Assembly: GCA_017577345.1 (NCBI GenBank)
Contig: PITX01000003.1
Location: forward strand, 1 to 17,456
Reading direction: 5' to 3'
Source of the DNA: Clostridiales bacterium
GTDB taxonomy: Bacteria; Bacillota; Clostridia; Oscillospirales; Oscillospiraceae
DNA length: 17,456 nt
The position numbers were made by a program, and so were the translations under genes. Below, one piece after another: positions 14,949 to 17,456 of the stretch. The first letter of the stretch is position 1. Each line of letters begins with the position of its first letter. The notes beneath the pieces were generated by a model, which worked only from the letters and a program-made list of their open reading frames with translations, made no database searches and was not told the origin of the DNA.

Positions 14949-16445
14949 ATGAGCGCTTCCAGTTCAAGAAAAAAGCGTCTGGAGCAGGCCAATCTGCCTG
15001 TTTCCGAAACTCCGAAGAAAAAGAAAAAGCTGTCACAGGGCTGGATCTTTGCGATCTGCATCATTTTGGTCGTTGCCCTTCTGATCGGCGGCGTTCTGAT
15101 CTATCGCGCGGTGAAGAACAACCGTACCGTTTTGACCGTCGGCGATCACGATGTCAGTGTTAAGGAATTCAACTATTTCTATAACAGCACTGCCAATAAC
15201 CTCGGCTCCTATGCCTCCTATGTCGGCATCGAATCCGGCACACCTCTGGATAAGCAGTATGTTACCAGCGACGGCGCGATGTATCTCGGTCTGTTCGGTA
15301 TCAGCTCCGACTATCTGACCGATAAGGAGCCCGTTGACGGCACTTACGATGTCACCTGGGCACAGCTGATTGCAAGCAGCGCAAAGGACACCGCAGTTTC
15401 CGCTTATGCCATCTACAATGAGGCAATGACCGCAGGCTATGAGATCGACGAGCATCTTGAGAGCGAGATCGACGAGCAGATGGATGTCATGCAGGGTTAT
15501 GCAGACACCAACGGCGAGTCCCTCAATCATCTGATCGAGCGCGTCTTCGGCTCCGGCTGCAACGCCAAGGGCTACCGCGACTACCTGACGGTCATGCATG
15601 TTGCACAGCATTATCCTGCCGGTCTGCGCTATGAGGACGACAAGATCGCAGCCCGTTATGACGAGGATCCCGACAGCTTTACGGTCGCTTCCTATTATCT
15701 TTACAGCGTTTCCGCTGATTCCTTTGTTGAGGCAGACGAGGACGGCAACAAGCCCGATCCGACCGATGCGGAAAAGAAGCAGGCGGAAGACGATGCAAAG
15801 GCAATGGAGAAGGATTTTGATATTGCGAACGAAAAGGTGCAGATCAAGAGCGACAACACCCGCCAGTCCGTGACCAACAATGTTTCCGAGGATGCCGCCG
15901 CTTGGATCTTCGACAAGGCAAAGGACGGCGATGTGAAGCTCTTCGAGAATGAGGCCACTTATTTTGTCGTGAAGCTCATCGACAAGAGCGACTATCAGAC
16001 GCTGAACGGTCTGGAAATCGTCATTGAAGCAGACAGCGAGGAGCTTGCCGAGGGCGAGCAGACCGCCGCTGAGAAGGTCGAAAAGATCAAGGCTTCTCTG
16101 GAAGCAGACGCTTCGGAAGCTAATTTCAGAGCACTGATGGAAGAATACGGCGCAGAGGGCGAGGATCTGGAGGATCTGACCCGTGCAAGTTTGGCAAGCG
16201 TCTCTAACGATGTCCTGAAATGGAGCATGGAAGAACGCAAGGCAGGCGACTATGTGGTTGCCGAGGTCAACGGTGCTACGATCATTCTCTACTGCACCGG
16301 TCTCGGTGAGAACTACAGCAAGGTCGCTGTGACGAGTGTTCTGACCAGTGAGTGGTCGGAGGAGATGATTGCCGCTGCCAAGGAAGCCTGCGGCTATGAT
16401 GAGGCTGCTGCACTTTCCGGCAATGTCAGCATCGCATTTAACTAA
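14949..16445 (+). CDS. Membrane-anchored SurA/PpiC-like protein (putative extracytoplasmic chaperone or prolyl isomerase)
   Basis: The 498-residue protein has a Lys-rich cytoplasmic head (1-30), one membrane segment (about 32-52) and a long acidic extracytoplasmic part. Residues 60-210 start with LTVGDHDVSVKEFNYFY and are rich in helices, as in the N-terminal domain of SurA and PrsA-type foldases. The following region (about 230-350: SYYLYSV..., then AWIFDKAKDGDVKLFEN...YFVVKLID) looks like a degenerate parvulin domain, split by an acidic Lys/Glu/Asp-rich stretch. I see no intact parvulin active-site pattern, so isomerase activity is uncertain and chaperoning is more likely. ATG follows GAGAGGT by seven bases. 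It has its own promoter; tcdA follows after a hairpin. Confidence 0.7.
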   Translation: MSASSSRKKRLEQANLPVSETPKKKKKLSQGWIFAICIILVVALLIGGVLIYRAVKNNRTVLTVGDHDVSVKEFNYFYNSTANNLGSYASYVGIESGTPLDKQYVTSDGAMYLGLFGISSDYLTDKEPVDGTYDVTWAQLIASSAKDTAVSAYAIYNEAMTAGYEIDEHLESEIDEQMDVMQGYADTNGESLNHLIERVFGSGCNAKGYRDYLTVMHVAQHYPAGLRYEDDKIAARYDEDPDSFTVASYYLYSVSADSFVEADEDGNKPDPTDAEKKQAEDDAKAMEKDFDIANEKVQIKSDNTRQSVTNNVSEDAAAWIFDKAKDGDVKLFENEATYFVVKLIDKSDYQTLNGLEIVIEADSEELAEGEQTAAEKVEKIKASLEADASEANFRALMEEYGAEGEDLEDLTRASLASVSNDVLKWSMEERKAGDYVVAEVNGATIILYCTGLGENYSKVAVTSVLTSEWSEEMIAAAKEACGYDEAAALSGNVSIAFN

Positions 16446-16455
16446 AACCGTTCTT

Positions 16456-16481
16456 TTGGGGCACTGCTTGCAGTGCCCCAA
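16456..16481 (+). terminator. Intergenic hairpin between the SurA-like gene and tcdA
   Basis: TTGGGGCACTG (16456-16466) and CAGTGCCCCAA (16471-16481) form an eleven-base perfect stem with loop CTTG. It is followed by TTGTATAAGG rather than a T-run, so it may attenuate or protect the mRNA rather than terminate it. It ends seven bases before the tcdA ribosome binding site. Confidence 0.55.
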
Positions 16482-16498
16482 TTGTATAAGGAGATAGT

Positions 16499-17224
16499 AT
16501 GGAACACCCATTCCTTCGGGAGGAAATGATTTTGGGCGCGGAGGCATTGGAACGCCTCCGCCGATCCCATGTAATCGTCTTCGGCATCGGCGGCGTCGGA
16601 AGCTATGCGGCAGAGGGACTTGCCCGTGCCGGCGTCGGTGCGCTGACGCTGGTGGATAACGATACGGTCGGCGTGACCAATCTGAACCGGCAGCTATGTG
16701 CGCTGCATTCCACGATCGGCAAATACAAATCGGATGTCATGGCGCAGCGGGTGCTGGACATCAATCCGGACTGCCGCGTGACCTCCGTTCCGGCGCTCTA
16801 CAGTGAGGAGACCAAGGAACGGTTTTTTGGACAGCGGTATGATTATATTATCGATGCCATTGATCTGGTATCGTGCAAGCTGAGTCTGGTGCAGACGGCA
16901 AAGGAACGGGATATTCCCATCATCAGCGCGATGGGGACGGGCAACAAGCTCGATCCCACGCAGTTTCGCATTACGGATATTTCCAAGACCAGCGGCTGCC
17001 ATCTGGCGCGGGTGATGCGCAGGGAGCTGCGTGCACGCAATATCCTGCACCACACGGTGCTGTTCAGCGAGGAGCTGCCGCAGACACCCATTCAGGAAGA
17101 GACACCGCCTCCCGGCAGGCGCAGTATTCCTGCCTCTGTTTCGTGGGTACCGTCGTGTGCAGGTCTGATGCTTGCAGGTTATGTCATTCAGGAGCTTATA
17201 AAAGACGCAAAAAGCGCAGGGTGA
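16499..17224 (+). CDS. tcdA: tRNA threonylcarbamoyladenosine dehydratase TcdA (ThiF/E1-like family)
   Basis: TcdA uses ATP to dehydrate t6A at tRNA position 37 to the cyclic ct6A form, which strengthens decoding of ANN codons. The 241-residue protein has the E1-like nucleotide-binding motif GIGGVGS (29-35), the acidic D53 in LVDND, NLNRQ (61-65) and KSDVM (77-81), and an SAMGTGNK segment near 164-171 typical of this group. Length agrees with the family. The start ATG follows AAGGAG by five bases. The stop TGA lies inside a strong hairpin (17214-17239). It is probably cotranscribed with the SurA-like gene, from which 53 bases separate it; other ThiF-like enzymes (MoeB, HesA) are less likely given the lack of sulfur-carrier genes. 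Confidence 0.93.
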   Translation: MEHPFLREEMILGAEALERLRRSHVIVFGIGGVGSYAAEGLARAGVGALTLVDNDTVGVTNLNRQLCALHSTIGKYKSDVMAQRVLDINPDCRVTSVPALYSEETKERFFGQRYDYIIDAIDLVSCKLSLVQTAKERDIPIISAMGTGNKLDPTQFRITDISKTSGCHLARVMRRELRARNILHHTVLFSEELPQTPIQEETPPPGRRSIPASVSWVPSCAGLMLAGYVIQELIKDAKSAG

Positions 17225-17239
17225 AAAATCACTCTGCGC
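17214..17239 (-). terminator. Hairpin over the tcdA stop; good terminator on the minus strand
   Basis: GCGCAGGGTGA (17214-17224) and TCACTCTGCGC (17229-17239) form an eleven-base stem (one G-U) with an AAAA loop. On the minus strand the stem is followed by CTTTTTGCGTCTTTT, as expected for an intrinsic terminator ending a leftward transcript from beyond the right edge. On the plus strand there is no T-run, so for tcdA it is only a strong 3' structure. Confidence 0.65.
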
Positions 17240-17243
17240 ACTC

Positions 17244-17354
17244 GTCGGCGTACATAGGTACGGTATACCCGCACGGGGTACGCCACATCCGTAAGGCGGC
17301 GGAGCCGCCAACGGCTGTGCAGGAGTGAGAGTTGCGCAGTAAGTCAAAATCCTT
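17244..17354 (+). repeat. Dispersed repeat, copy 2 (inverted relative to copy 1)
   Basis: GTCGGCGTACATAGG (17244-17258) and a 25-base block (17330-17354) are exact matches to the ends of the unit at 14555-14714, on the opposite strand. The interior (17259-17329, 71 bases) is different and shorter, again with two stem-loops: GGTATACCC/GGGTACGCC with mismatches (17262-17284) and GGCGGC-GGA-GCCGCC (17295-17309), the latter extendable outward to CCGT/ACGG-like pairs. No reading frame is supported. Confidence 0.7.
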
Positions 17355-17370
17355 GTGAAATAAGCGTCCC

Positions 17371-17410
17371 CTCTGTCATTCCGAGCGAGCGAAGCGAGCG
17401 TGGGAATCCG
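17371..17410. repeat. Intergenic repeat of the TGTCATTCCGAGCG type
   Basis: TGTCATTCCGAGCG (17375-17388) continues with alternating GAGCG/AAGCGAGCG units and ends in GGGAATCC. ATTCC (17378-17382) can pair with GGAAT (17403-17407). Similar intergenic motifs that begin with TGTCATTCCGAGC and end in GGAATC occur in many bacterial genomes, as I recall; only one copy lies in this window. The remaining bases to 17456 show nothing I can name. Confidence 0.4.
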
Positions 17411-17456
17411 TCCGTAACAGATTTCAGATTTTTACCGTATATCGGAAACGCTCAAA

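Noticed and set aside
14567..15064. A 165-codon open frame on the minus strand over the repeat region
   Set aside because: It runs across two hairpins, a terminator and the promoter and start of the SurA-like gene; there is no ribosome binding site and the composition is not protein-like.
15033..16547. A 504-codon open frame on the minus strand
   Set aside because: Antisense to the SurA-like gene, which has a promoter, ribosome binding site and membrane segment; the reverse product is an artefact of codon use.

Overview
The window looks like chromosomal DNA of a Gram-positive Clostridia member (Bacillota), most likely of the Ruminococcus/Oscillospiraceae group. The reasons are the genes themselves (an ecfA1-ecfA2-ecfT-truA cassette, a ClpE-type unfoldase, DUF1292 and DUF5711 proteins, a class A penicillin-binding protein with a Thr/Glu-rich tail), strong AGGAGG ribosome binding sites, TTG starts, and tightly packed or overlapping genes. 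This assignment is an inference; no rRNA gene is present. I see no CRISPR array, transposase, phage gene or tRNA.

Layout. (1) 88-2156, minus strand: a DEAD-box RNA helicase followed by a short, divergent DprA-like gene, read leftward from a promoter at 2215-2243. A further leftward promoter at 24-52 serves a gene outside the window. (2) 2251-3224, plus strand: uppP (undecaprenyl-diphosphatase) with its own promoter, divergent from the helicase. (3) 13363 down to 3221, minus strand: eight genes with gaps of at most 12 nt or short overlaps, so probably one operon of about 10 kb: class A PBP, RlmI/RlmK-like methyltransferase, ecfA1, ecfA2, ecfT, truA, a DUF5711 membrane-anchored protein, and clpE. 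Its last gene converges on uppP, and the two stop codons share the four bases TTAA. (4) 13549-17224, plus strand: a small BofC-C-terminal-like membrane protein, a DUF1292 protein, a probable 6S RNA, about 0.5 kb of hairpin- and repeat-rich noncoding DNA, a SurA-like membrane-anchored chaperone gene, and tcdA. (5) 17225-17456: noncoding, with a strong hairpin and a second, inverted copy of a repeat that also lies at 14555-14714.

Functional themes are cell-envelope synthesis (UppP recycles the lipid carrier, the PBP polymerises and cross-links glycan, the SurA-like protein may fold exported proteins), vitamin uptake (ECF energy module without an S component here), RNA modification (TruA, TcdA, the methyltransferase), and protein or RNA quality control (ClpE, DEAD helicase).

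The most interesting items are not classical genes. A dispersed repeat occurs twice in opposite orientation: its flanks are conserved and its interior, with two stem-loops, differs completely between copies. A CxxC...CxxC zinc-ribbon-like insertion sits in the extracytoplasmic part of the PBP. A 6S RNA candidate lies directly behind the DUF1292 gene.
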